From a bacterium (GTDB taxonomy: Bacteria; Gemmatimonadota; Gemmatimonadetes; Longimicrobiales; RSA9), in assembly GCA_003242735.1 (NCBI GenBank), contig QGVH01000011.1:1-64000 (forward strand): a stretch of 64,000 bases of DNA. Reading direction: 5' to 3'. Made by a program: the position numbers and the translations under genes. Shown piece by piece: positions 49,401 to 56,920 of the stretch. The first letter of the stretch is position 1; each line of letters opens with the position of its first letter. The notes beneath the pieces are model-generated. The model was not told the origin of the DNA. It was given only the letters and a program-made list of their open reading frames with translations, and did not search any database.

Positions 49401-50624
49401 GACGCCACGCTGGGCGGCCAGTTCAACAGCACGTTCTACGTGGACGTGGCCGCCGGCGACACGCTGTCGCAGAGCGCGGCGCCGAGCGTGGTGTGGGATC
49501 GGAACGCTTCGGTCCGCCGGGCGTCGGCTGGCGTGGCCTCCGGTGAGTACCACATCGAGTGGAAGGACCGCGCCTACGGCCCGCAGGCGCCGGTGCGGAT
49601 CGACTTCGGGAGCCCGTCGGCGACGAGTCAGGCGATCTCGGCCTCGCTCAACGCGCGGCAGGTGGCGCAGACCGGCGAGGTCTCGCAGGAGGTCGTGGAC
49701 CTTGTCCGCGGCGTCGTCGTCCAGGAGTACAGCGCGAGCGCATTCGATCAATCGGCGCGGGCGCGGGCCGAGCGGCTCTCGGTGGATGACCTGGTCGCCG
49801 TCAAGCTGCCGTTCACGGTGCGCAACGCGAGCTTCGACCGCGACGTCAAGGTCGTGATGCTGAAGCGCGAGGTGCGCGCCGAGCTGGACGCGCTGGCGCA
49901 GGGTCTGGCGCCGGAGGGCGTGGAGCTCCGTGTCGCGCGTGCCAACGAGATCACCCTCGGTCAGGGCGTCGGCACGGTCCAGAGCGGGGTGACCGTCCCC
50001 GGCGACGTCTGGATCCCCGGCGACAAGCTCTACTTCATCGAAGACGCGGGCAGCGGCCCGGTGGTGACGTGGGGGCCGGCGGCGATCCAGTGCGTCGACC
50101 CGCGGCCCTCGTGCAACCCGGTGGCGGGTCCGGGTTCGAGCGCGTACGTGTCGCCGCGGGCGGGGCTGCGCCAGGTGGTCCGGTACTACGTGCCGTTCAC
50201 CTCGGCCAGCGAGTACCGGCTGGAGATCAAGCCGGCGGTCAAGGGTGCCGACGTCAAGCTGGCGAAGGGTGCCCTGGATGACATCATGGTCGTGCCGAAC
50301 CCGTACATCGGCCGGTCCACGTTCGAGCAGACGACGCAGTCGACGGAGGGCCGGATCTACTTCGTGAACATGCCCCCCGAGGGCGTGCTGCGGATCTACA
50401 CGGTTTCGGGCGCGTTCGTCCAGGAGATCCGGTGGACGCAGGACGACCTGGTCTCGCTGGATCACACGACGCATGCCCGGCCGCGCGCCAGCGGTGACCT
50501 GGCGTACGACCTCCGCACGCGCGAGGGCAACGACCTGGCGTCCGGTCTGTACCTGTTCGTGGTCGAGGCCGGCGGCCAGAAGAAGATCGGCAAGTTCGTG
50601 GTCATCCAGGCGAAGGCACAGTGA
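46458..50624 (+). CDS. Large secreted protein with C-terminal FlgD/T9SS-type sorting-like domain
   Basis: The 1388-residue product has a signal peptide (about residues 1-36, A-A-A-R-D-V-A-A-Q), a long beta-rich body with many aromatic and Asp/Asn residues and several cysteine pairs, and a C-terminal domain of about 100 residues (from 1280) with V-P-N-P-Y, I-Y-T-V-S-G, L-A-S-G-L-Y-L-F-V-V-E-A and K-K-I-G-K-F-V-V-I. That pattern is of FlgD-Ig/T9SS type A sorting domains. The body matches no family I recognise. It could be a surface-anchored substrate binder for the upstream receptor. The ATG at 46458 follows GGGAG; ATG at 46461 is equally possible. Confidence 0.82.
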   Translation: MMNRYIRSTGTRAAVRGLVFVVTAGVLAAAARDVAAQETYRGYPVQRVDFVSAGGDPNTPDLDLRARRSPFRLRAMNDVAFSGMRMAGTFNYFMSNAGPGDYNYDPGYLGYLLHRGGWRHNFFEITFMAGTPRSTWVKYRDVIPSLQNIANEDGYSAAMNGILLSGMQNFAAADGTLGALFSGVASTSDGSCRDHSATLGGQLDAGVTLLAGSNCPETWPSGGWQGSPLITAEGWAEYFNRAGHDFRFDWWAVPEDLHTPGFIGSFQTYGRISDFYAERLADYGSVIPNGSGKPVKEGYPLGLEIDFDAFSFTLPSVANAVFWQAKITNASEKVYGVGIDYDSLYIGFSPQPSNTIQETATYYEPQNGSVRWVNNGVHPGCNGARVVSGVSSCLTSGDRGFYWGATQMIILKSPIGDLRNKLFTTPGSPFYDPTHPAAGDTITFNHGHICGYGGCAATTLLTGRDRRRFGMLSSTEVNVLDGRAPASLSATEYWRTFYSKDYPSRTGFNRYVPGDWTYSNRPPGAPVGPDTLYLDTCSGENVPPEVACVVTWSDTLPGGLNNRYGNVQVVGIGPFPLKAGESTGVVISVMGAPDSIGIEDLQKSVIDLYMNFWLSPQPPATAAGVVNLPDGRVHRNEPLAIVATNVTAGDINTAQVTLFLNDGAENWVDPFLIDYYKKLVDATPGTALATLRDLNPWLADSVLARAFNNLEAIYIYKSCNGGTSWTDDQDCAGDEAVDERGNPVGNGWRPAQIITAGADGSLPNIWTDTNVRPGVTYLYSISTLSRGAEWPVLNVDADGDTVVTVVQIAPKLLAPLSASTSDPNVASVYVPISLVAGGERATATFPEDGQVGPARVPYHPISARVAGEPESAATYRVVFGDAFTIRQGPDGVVVEVERVSGTETFTHPNRDIVTIHYAAGDTAVTTTTSGETTTTNLRRLGIVVVRSDGAPLLVSTELTGDAATPGTFIARSDFPNFTLSVDATLGGQFNSTFYVDVAAGDTLSQSAAPSVVWDRNASVRRASAGVASGEYHIEWKDRAYGPQAPVRIDFGSPSATSQAISASLNARQVAQTGEVSQEVVDLVRGVVVQEYSASAFDQSARARAERLSVDDLVAVKLPFTVRNASFDRDVKVVMLKREVRAELDALAQGLAPEGVELRVARANEITLGQGVGTVQSGVTVPGDVWIPGDKLYFIEDAGSGPVVTWGPAAIQCVDPRPSCNPVAGPGSSAYVSPRAGLRQVVRYYVPFTSASEYRLEIKPAVKGADVKLAKGALDDIMVVPNPYIGRSTFEQTTQSTEGRIYFVNMPPEGVLRIYTVSGAFVQEIRWTQDDLVSLDHTTHARPRASGDLAYDLRTREGNDLASGLYLFVVEAGGQKKIGKFVVIQAKAQ

Positions 50625-50646
50625 TTTCCGCTGACTGGGGGCTATC

Positions 50647-51768
50647 ATGAGGACACGTACAGGCTGGCTCGCGTTCGCCCTGGTGCTGGCCACGGCCGGC
50701 GAGCTGCTGGCGCAGGGGACCGGCACGCCGCTGGAGAACCGGCGCGATGAGCCGATCACGCGGACCGGCACACGCGGCGCCAACTTCCTGGAGATCGGCG
50801 TGGGTGCGCAGGCGCAGGCCCTGGGCGGTTCGTACACCGCCCGGGCCATGGGCCCGACCGCGCTCTACTGGAACACCGCGGCCACGGCCCTCACGGAGAC
50901 GTTCGCCGCGGGCTTCTCGCACACCGAGCTGTTCGAGGGCTCGGGCGTGACGCACCAGTTCGCGGGTGCGTTGTTGCCGACCAACCTCGGCACGATCGGC
51001 GTGAGCGTGATCTCGTTGTCGTCCGGGAAGATGACCCGCACTACCGAGGCGTACCCCCTCGGCGGTGATCCCCAGTACGGCGGCGAGTTCGAGTGGACCG
51101 CCACGGCGATCGGGCTGCATTACGCCCGTCGCATCACGGACCGCCTGTCGGTCGGTGTGGCGGGGAAGTTCGTGACCGAGGGGATCACGGGCGCGAACGC
51201 GTCCTACGTGGGCGCGGACCTGAGCACCCTGTTCAACACGGGGCTCTACGGGATCACCCTCGGCGCCGCGCTCGTCAACATCGGCAGCAGCGGGCGCATG
51301 GAGGGGCAGTTGATCGAGGACCGGCTCTCGCCGGGCAGGACTGAGGATCTGTTCGGCAACCGGCGCCGTCAGGACGTGCTCCTCAAGACGCAGGAGGCCC
51401 CGCTGCCCACGCAGTTCCGGTTCGGCATCATGATGGACCTGGTCGGGAGCGCGACGGCGCTGCTGGCCCCGAACCCGGATCACCGCTTCGTCGTGTTGAC
51501 GGACATCTCGGACGCGATCGACACGGCCATCCAGACGAGCATCGGGTTCGAGTACTCGTTCAGGGACATTCTCTTCCTGCGCGCGGGCAAGCAGTGGCTG
51601 AACGAGGCCCGGGCCGAGCATCGCGACAGCTTCACCTTCGGCCTCGGCGGGGGCGCCGGCCTGCGCATCCCGCTCGGCGGCTCGCGCATGATCGGCATCG
51701 ATTACTCGTACCGGGACCACGGGGACCTGAACAACACCCAGGTCATCTCGGTCGAAGTGGCCTTCTGA
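50647..51768 (+). CDS. PorV/PorQ-family outer-membrane protein
   Basis: The 373-residue product has a signal peptide ending about E-L-L-A-Q and a beta-barrel with the PorV pattern: G-A-N-F-L-E-I-G-V-G-A-Q-A-Q-A-L-G-G-S-Y-T-A, A-L-Y-W-N-T-A-A, a series of amphipathic strands, and a closing S-V-E-V-A-F. In type IX secretion PorV shuttles cargo with sorting domains; related UPF0164 barrels are fatty-acid-transporter-like. The gene upstream encodes a protein with a sorting-type C-terminus, which makes a cargo-PorV pair likely. It begins 23 bases after that gene. A 13-bp hairpin follows. Confidence 0.83.
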   Translation: MRTRTGWLAFALVLATAGELLAQGTGTPLENRRDEPITRTGTRGANFLEIGVGAQAQALGGSYTARAMGPTALYWNTAATALTETFAAGFSHTELFEGSGVTHQFAGALLPTNLGTIGVSVISLSSGKMTRTTEAYPLGGDPQYGGEFEWTATAIGLHYARRITDRLSVGVAGKFVTEGITGANASYVGADLSTLFNTGLYGITLGAALVNIGSSGRMEGQLIEDRLSPGRTEDLFGNRRRQDVLLKTQEAPLPTQFRFGIMMDLVGSATALLAPNPDHRFVVLTDISDAIDTAIQTSIGFEYSFRDILFLRAGKQWLNEARAEHRDSFTFGLGGGAGLRIPLGGSRMIGIDYSYRDHGDLNNTQVISVEVAF

Positions 51769-51790
51769 CGGATCCTGAACGAATGAGCCG

Positions 51791-51826
51791 GAGGCCGCGC
51801 CGCACCGCTCGGCGCGGCGCGGCCTC
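51791..51826. other. Intercistronic 13-bp hairpin
   Basis: Arms 51791-51803 and 51814-51826 (GAGGCCGCGCCGC) pair perfectly with a 10-base loop, 22 bases after the porV-like stop and before the next gene at 51851. No U-tract follows. It probably stabilises or partly terminates the upstream transcript. Confidence 0.55.
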
Positions 51827-51850
51827 GGCCCTGCGCAAGGGAGCGAGAAA

Positions 51851-52546
51851 ATGCTTGGAACCGATTGGCGCCGTCCGCTCGTGTTGATGACGGCCCTGCT
51901 CCTGGGGTTGCCGGCGGCGAACGCGGGTGCGCAGTCTCCGGAGCGCGGCTTCACGGTCGCGCCGCACGCCGGCTATCTGGTATTCGACAAGGCGTCCGGC
52001 TTCGACAACGACGCGGCGGCAGGCGTGGACGTGGCGTACCACCTGAACCCGAACATCCGTGTCGGGTTCTTCGGGGACCTCTCCCGGCCGAAGACGAACG
52101 GGAAGTACTTCCCGCGCGCGCGGCACGAGTTCGCGGACACCACGTTCACGTACCGCGTTTCGCAGCAGGTCACGCTGGCCAACGTCGGCGTCGCCGGGTG
52201 GCTCACGGTGCCGGTGGGCCGCATGGAGGCGTCCCTCATGGCGGGCGTGGGCCGTTACACGATCTTCATGGACCCGCAGGTCATGCGCCGCAGCAAGACG
52301 TACGGCGGCACCGGGTTCGTGGTGGGCGGCGTGCTGGGTTACGCGCTCTCGGAGAACGCGGGTCTGCAGCTCACCGTCCGGGACTACTTCTTCACCGACT
52401 ACGATCGGAACGTGTTGAATCCGGTCTCGGCTCCGCACCAGGACACCACCTGGCCGGAGTTCCTCGAGGGCGTCCCCGAGCCGAAGGACAAGTTCCACAA
52501 CCTGCGCGTCTCGGTCGGCCTCACCTTCGTGCCGGGCGGCAATTAG
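51851..52546 (+). CDS. Small outer-membrane beta-barrel protein
   Basis: The 231-residue product has a signal peptide (about A-N-A-G-A-Q) and about eight amphipathic beta strands with aromatic girdles (A-P-H-A-G-Y-L-V-F, V-R-V-G-F-F-G-D-L, V-G-R-Y-T-I-F-M-D, F-V-V-G-G-V-L-G-Y). This fits the OmpA-like or OmpW-like porin superfamily. The protein ends with T-F-V-P-G-G-N, not an aromatic residue. Function is unknown. It lies between the porV-like gene and the large lipoprotein, suggesting the same surface system. Confidence 0.78.
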   Translation: MLGTDWRRPLVLMTALLLGLPAANAGAQSPERGFTVAPHAGYLVFDKASGFDNDAAAGVDVAYHLNPNIRVGFFGDLSRPKTNGKYFPRARHEFADTTFTYRVSQQVTLANVGVAGWLTVPVGRMEASLMAGVGRYTIFMDPQVMRRSKTYGGTGFVVGGVLGYALSENAGLQLTVRDYFFTDYDRNVLNPVSAPHQDTTWPEFLEGVPEPKDKFHNLRVSVGLTFVPGGN

Positions 52547-52595
52547 GCGAAGCGTGAACGCAATGGACCCGTTCCGAGGCGGAAGGATGCGAACG

Positions 52596-54470
52596 ATGAA
52601 GAGGACAGTGGCGCGCACGGGGGTCCTGGCGGTGGCCGGGGCCGCGTTGATCGCCGCCTGCAGCGAGAGGGAAAAGCTCTACGAAGTCGAGGGCGACCCG
52701 ATCTTCCAGTCGCCCGTGGACGTCGCCCAGGCGACGGGGCTGCCGAACGGCACGCTGACCCTCGACCGTTACAAGGTGATCGATTACGATCTCAGCGTGC
52801 CCGACGCCTTCGGCCGAGCGACGACCTCGGCCTCTGGGCTGTACGGGCATCAAACGGGAACGGCGAGCGGGAACTACTGGGGCATCGCCCTCCACACGCG
52901 CGCGCAGGATCCCCGGCTCCCGGCGCTGACGGCGGTAGAAGCGAGCGGCGGCGGAGCGGCCTACATCGGTGGCCCTGACGCGTGGATGGACCCTGGCGAG
53001 TTCAACTTCTGGTTCGACGGGACCGTGGTCGGCGTTCCCGGGACCCGGTACGTCGCGGCGCTCGCGCGGTACGCGGTCGTTCCGCGAGGGGAGCTGGATC
53101 ACGTCGAGATACTGCTCAACGGGACGATCACGCTCCCGGACAGCCTGGTCCTGGTCGACCCGAACCCGGGCGGCTCGGTCGAGCTCGGAGACAACTTCTC
53201 CGGCCCGTGCCGGGACCTCTCGGCTGCACAGGAGACCGCCAATCCGTTGTTCCTGGGGTCGACGATCGCGGAGGACGACGGATCCGTCTTGCTGGACCTC
53301 AACATCTGCTCCGGGCTGTGGTACGCGAGCGGCCTGGCGATCGACCAGACCGACAAGACGCCGATCGCGCCGAACGTCAACAAGCCGTTCCGCGCGCCGC
53401 AGTTCAACTACATCGTCTGGTACGAGATGGACGCGGACGGCAACGTGCTGCTCGACAGGCCGCTCGTGAGACGGCAGGTCGCGCCCGATCTCACCGTGGA
53501 CGGTTCCGGCATCGTGAACAACGCGATGGCGCCGTTCCCGACCGCGCGCGCGACGACGGAGCAGCTCCTGGCCGGGCCGGGGTTCGCCGGAGCGCCGGAC
53601 AGCCTGACGCTCCAGGTGTATCACCTGGATGACCTGGGGAGCAAGGTCTACCACGCGTGGCTGTACAACAACCTCACGGGTGAGGTTGTCCCCGCACCGG
53701 GGAACTGGGTCGTCGAAGAGGAGATCCGCCGGGTCACGGATGCCGGCGACGTGGTCATCGAGTACGAGACGGTGACCACCGCGAACGGCACGGCCGCGGT
53801 GCCCGGTGCCGGCGGGGGCGGCGTGTTCCGCCACACCTTCCGCACCAGCGATGCGTTGCTGAACGGCGATTCCATCCACCGTTACACGCATCTGCTGGTC
53901 TCGATCGAGAACGGGCCGGGCGCGGGCCGGCCGTCCGCGGAGATCCCGTTGTGGCGTCAGTTCGCGGACAAGAGGGGAACGGATTCGAATTACTTCGACG
54001 ACGTGTTCCTCCCGGGGACGATCGCGTTCGGCACCTTCCGGCTGGACGCCCTGCCGTACATCTACGAGCCGCGCGGCACCGCGAAGGCCGATTTCCACGG
54101 CGGGAACCTGCGCATCGTGGCGGAGCAGCTCAGCCGCCCGCCGGTGGGCTACTACTACGCCGCCTGGCTGGTGAACGAGAGCACGGGGGCGCTGGCGTAC
54201 CTCGGCCCGCTCACGAGCCCGCCGCCAGGGTCGAAGTCGCTGTTCGACGCCGACGTGGACAGCGGGCTGCCGGGCGTCACGGCCGACGGGATCGTGCGTG
54301 CGGCGGTGACCGTCAGCGAGTCCTCGATCGGCGGCAAGTTCTACGACTTCAACACGATCCGCGTCACGCTCGAGCCGAAGGCGAGCCCGGAGAACGTGCC
54401 GGCCCCGACGATCATTCTCGCCGGGCCGGTGCCGGACCCGCTCCTCCAGCAGCGTCCGGGGAATGAGTGA
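52596..54470 (+). CDS. Large lipoprotein of unknown function
   Basis: The 624-residue product has a lipoprotein signal peptide (M-K-R-T-V-A-R-T-G, a hydrophobic stretch, then I-A-A-C). The mature part is beta-rich, with Pro, Gly and Asp, and has repeated L-V-D-P-N-P-G-G-S-V-E and Y-D-F-N-T-I-R-V type strands. No enzyme motif is visible and I recognise no family; the place of a SusD-like or surface lipoprotein partner is suggested only by position. The ATG at 52596 is preceded by GGAAGGA at ideal spacing. In-frame starts at 52554 (GTG), 52563 and 52587 are possible. Confidence 0.72.
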   Translation: MKRTVARTGVLAVAGAALIAACSEREKLYEVEGDPIFQSPVDVAQATGLPNGTLTLDRYKVIDYDLSVPDAFGRATTSASGLYGHQTGTASGNYWGIALHTRAQDPRLPALTAVEASGGGAAYIGGPDAWMDPGEFNFWFDGTVVGVPGTRYVAALARYAVVPRGELDHVEILLNGTITLPDSLVLVDPNPGGSVELGDNFSGPCRDLSAAQETANPLFLGSTIAEDDGSVLLDLNICSGLWYASGLAIDQTDKTPIAPNVNKPFRAPQFNYIVWYEMDADGNVLLDRPLVRRQVAPDLTVDGSGIVNNAMAPFPTARATTEQLLAGPGFAGAPDSLTLQVYHLDDLGSKVYHAWLYNNLTGEVVPAPGNWVVEEEIRRVTDAGDVVIEYETVTTANGTAAVPGAGGGGVFRHTFRTSDALLNGDSIHRYTHLLVSIENGPGAGRPSAEIPLWRQFADKRGTDSNYFDDVFLPGTIAFGTFRLDALPYIYEPRGTAKADFHGGNLRIVAEQLSRPPVGYYYAAWLVNESTGALAYLGPLTSPPPGSKSLFDADVDSGLPGVTADGIVRAAVTVSESSIGGKFYDFNTIRVTLEPKASPENVPAPTIILAGPVPDPLLQQRPGNE

Positions 54471-54517
54471 CGCCGGGCTCGAGCGCTGCTCGGGCTCGCC
54501 GCGCTCCGCGGCGGACG

Positions 54518-54552
54518 ACCGGCCCCGCACCCGCGGGGCCGGTTCCGTTTTT
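54518..54552 (+). terminator. Rho-independent terminator of the surface-protein block
   Basis: An 11-bp stem (54518-54528 with 54533-54543, ACCGGCCCCGC) with an ACCC loop is followed by TCCGTTTTTC. This is the only hairpin in the window with a proper U-tract, 48 bases after the lipoprotein stop, and closes the 43283-54470 block. Confidence 0.8.
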
Positions 54553-54661
54553 CGTACGGAGCCGGCTTGCCGGCGGGGGGCTCCGGCGCTAGTAGTGTCG
54601 TAGCGCCGCCGCGCCTGGCCCGCAGCGCGCGGCGTGGTTCACCGACAGCGGAGGTGCTGCC

Positions 54662-55009
54662 GTGAGGCCGACGCGTGTGGAGAAGCCTTGGGGCCACGAA
54701 CTCATCTGGGCACACACGGACCGTTACGTGGGGAAGATCCTGCACGTGAAGGCCGGTCACGCCCTCTCGCTGCAGTACCACGTCCGCAAGGACGAGACGA
54801 TCCACCTGCTCCGGGGCGAGATGCGGTTCTGGGCGGGGCCCTCGGCGCAGCAGCTCGAAGAGATCCCGTTGCGCGAGGGAGAGAGCTACCGGATCACGCC
54901 CGGCACGGTCCACCGTATGGAGGCCATCACGGACGTGGACATCCTCGAAGCGTCCACGCCCGACCTGGACGACGTGGTCCGGCTCGAGGACCGCTACGGG
55001 CGGGTCTGA
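54662..55009 (+). CDS. Cupin-domain protein (phosphomannose-isomerase type II-like)
   Basis: The 115-residue single-domain cupin opens R-V-E-K-P-W-G-H-E and has metal-binding S-L-Q-Y-H and a closing P-G-T-V-H-R-M-E, as in mannose-6-phosphate isomerase/GDP-mannose pyrophosphorylase C-terminal domains. It could be a sugar-phosphate isomerase or epimerase; a partner domain is absent. The GTG start follows GGAGGTG. A gap of about 190 bases with the terminator separates it from the surface block, and folK follows closely. Confidence 0.8.
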   Translation: MRPTRVEKPWGHELIWAHTDRYVGKILHVKAGHALSLQYHVRKDETIHLLRGEMRFWAGPSAQQLEEIPLREGESYRITPGTVHRMEAITDVDILEASTPDLDDVVRLEDRYGRV

Positions 55010-55031
55010 GCGGCCCCTGAAGGCCCGTCGG

Positions 55032-55550
55032 ATGCCTGCCGTCTATCTCGGGCTCGGGACGAACCTGGGCGACCGGGAGTCGAACCTGCGCGAGGCGCTG
55101 CGCCGGCTGGCGGAGCACGTGCGGATCGAGGCGGTCTCCTCCGTGTACGAATCCGAGCCGGTGGGCTTTCGCGCTCAGCCGGATTTCTTGAACCTCGTGG
55201 TGCGGGTGGGGACGGAGGAGGAACCGCGCGCGTTGCTCCGCATGGTGCAGGAGATCGAACGGGCGATGGGGCGCCAGCGCTCCTTTCGCAACGCGCCGCG
55301 GGTCATCGACATCGACATCCTCCTCTACGACGACCTCAACCTCGAGCTGCCGGAGCTCACCATCCCCCATCCGCGAATGCTGGAGCGGGCCTTCGTGCTG
55401 AAGCCGCTCGCCGAGCTGGCGCCGGAGCTGGTGCATCCGCGGACCGGGCGCACGATCCGTGAACACGCGGCGGCGGCCGCGACCCTCGAGCGCGCGGAGC
55501 CGGTCTTCCCCGGCGCGCGGCTGTTCGACTCCGAGCCGGACGAGGAGTGA
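55032..55550 (+). CDS. folK: 2-amino-4-hydroxy-6-hydroxymethyldihydropteridine diphosphokinase
   Basis: The 172-residue enzyme adds pyrophosphate to the folate precursor. Motifs are Y-L-G-L-G-T-N-L-G-D-R at the start, S-S-V-Y-E-S-E-P-V-G-F, and the signature R-V-I-D-I-D-I-L-L-Y with P-H-P-R-M near the end. Length is normal for folK. folP and folB are not present. Its stop overlaps the region of the next start. Confidence 0.95.
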   Translation: MPAVYLGLGTNLGDRESNLREALRRLAEHVRIEAVSSVYESEPVGFRAQPDFLNLVVRVGTEEEPRALLRMVQEIERAMGRQRSFRNAPRVIDIDILLYDDLNLELPELTIPHPRMLERAFVLKPLAELAPELVHPRTGRTIREHAAAAATLERAEPVFPGARLFDSEPDEE

Positions 55551-55558
55551 GGGCCGCC

Positions 55559-56830
55559 ATGCGTTCGCTCTCCGGCGTCGTCCGGGTCGCGTTGCTGGTG
55601 GTGCCGCTGCTGGTCGGCGGGTGCCGTGACCGGAGCCGGGAGGCGGCCGAGGCGCGGCTCCGCGAATCGGTGGATGCGCTGCTCCCCCGCGTCGAGGCGT
55701 TGTCGGGCCTGGAGGCGCGCGCGCCGGTGAAGCTCGCGCTGCGCGACCGGGCGGAGCTCCGGGAGTACGTGGCCGCCCGGATCGAGGAGGAGTTCCCGCC
55801 CGGGGAGCTGGAGGGGGTGGAAGGCGCCTACCGAGCCCTCGGGCTCCTCCCGGACACCCTCGATCTGCGCGCCCTGCTGCTCGACCTGCTCACCGAGCAG
55901 GTGCTGGGCTACTACGACCCTCCCACGAAGACGCTGTACCTGGTGGCCGGCGTGCCGCGGTCGGCGCTGGAGCCGGTCCTGGCGCACGAGCTGGTGCACG
56001 CGCTCCAGGACCAGCACGCGGATCTCGACGCGCTGGTCGCGCGGGAGCGGGGCAACGACCGCCAGACCGCGGCGCAGGCGGCGCTGGAGGGGCACGCCAC
56101 GCTGGTCATGATGGCGCTCCTCGCGGAGCGGCAGACGGGGCGGCTGATCGACCCGACCATGCTCCCCGACCTCGGGGAGCAGCTCCGGCCGGCTCTGGAG
56201 GCGGAGAACGACCAGTTCCCGGTGTTCCGCTCGGCGCCCCGCATCCTCCGTGAGACGATGTTGTTCCCGTACGTGGAGGGCGCCAGCTTCGTGCAGGCGC
56301 TCTGGCGTGCGGCCGGGGCGGGACGGACGCCTGCGCCGCTCGATACGCTGTTGCCGCAGTCCACCGAGCAGGTCCTGCACGCCGACGAGCGGTTCATCCG
56401 CACGCGCGATGAACCGACCGAGATCGTCCTGGGCGAGGCCTCGGTAGGCGATGCCGGCGGCTGGCGGACGCTCTACGAGAACACGTTGGGGGAGCTCGAG
56501 CTGTCCATCCTGCTGAGCGAGCACCTGGGTGCCGGGGCGGAGCAGGCCGCCCGGGGCTGGGACGGCGACCGTTACCGTCTGCTCGAGGGCCCGGGCGGCG
56601 GGCGTGCGCTCGTCTGGTATACCGTGTGGGACGACGCGGATGCGGCGGGCCGCTTCGCGGATGCGTATCGGCGGATCCTGGAGCGGCGGGCGGAGCGCCG
56701 GCACGGCCGGGTGGAGCGGCTCGAGGTGGCGGGGCGGCCGGTGGTGCGGGTGGTCGATGCGGAAAGGGGGGTGCCGCTCGAGGCCGTTCCGGTGCCGCCG
56801 GTCGAGGCGCTCTCGGAGGCGAGCCGGTGA
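55559..56830 (+). CDS. Lipoprotein zinc metallopeptidase-like protein
   Basis: The 423-residue product has a lipobox (L-V-G-G-C), then a helical region, and the zincin signature L-A-H-E-L-V-H-A-L-Q-D-Q-H at about residue 145. The downstream E-G-H-A-T-L segment could supply a third ligand. I do not recognise the family beyond a general zincin lipoprotein; the substrate is unknown. A GTG at 55547 overlaps folK, but the ATG at 55559 follows GAGTGAGGG and starts a better signal peptide. Confidence 0.75.
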   Translation: MRSLSGVVRVALLVVPLLVGGCRDRSREAAEARLRESVDALLPRVEALSGLEARAPVKLALRDRAELREYVAARIEEEFPPGELEGVEGAYRALGLLPDTLDLRALLLDLLTEQVLGYYDPPTKTLYLVAGVPRSALEPVLAHELVHALQDQHADLDALVARERGNDRQTAAQAALEGHATLVMMALLAERQTGRLIDPTMLPDLGEQLRPALEAENDQFPVFRSAPRILRETMLFPYVEGASFVQALWRAAGAGRTPAPLDTLLPQSTEQVLHADERFIRTRDEPTEIVLGEASVGDAGGWRTLYENTLGELELSILLSEHLGAGAEQAARGWDGDRYRLLEGPGGGRALVWYTVWDDADAAGRFADAYRRILERRAERRHGRVERLEVAGRPVVRVVDAERGVPLEAVPVPPVEALSEASR

Positions 56831-56920
56831 CCGGCCCGCCGGAGAGTGCACGGCCGTGGCGCCTTGCTTGCTGTAGCGTCCGAGTTGCCCGTAGGATGTC
56901 CGCCGGACGGGATGGGAGAC

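Noticed and set aside
46356..50849. Long minus-strand frame opposite the large secreted protein
   Set aside because: Same shadow effect; low-complexity, Arg- and Val-rich translation and no domain.
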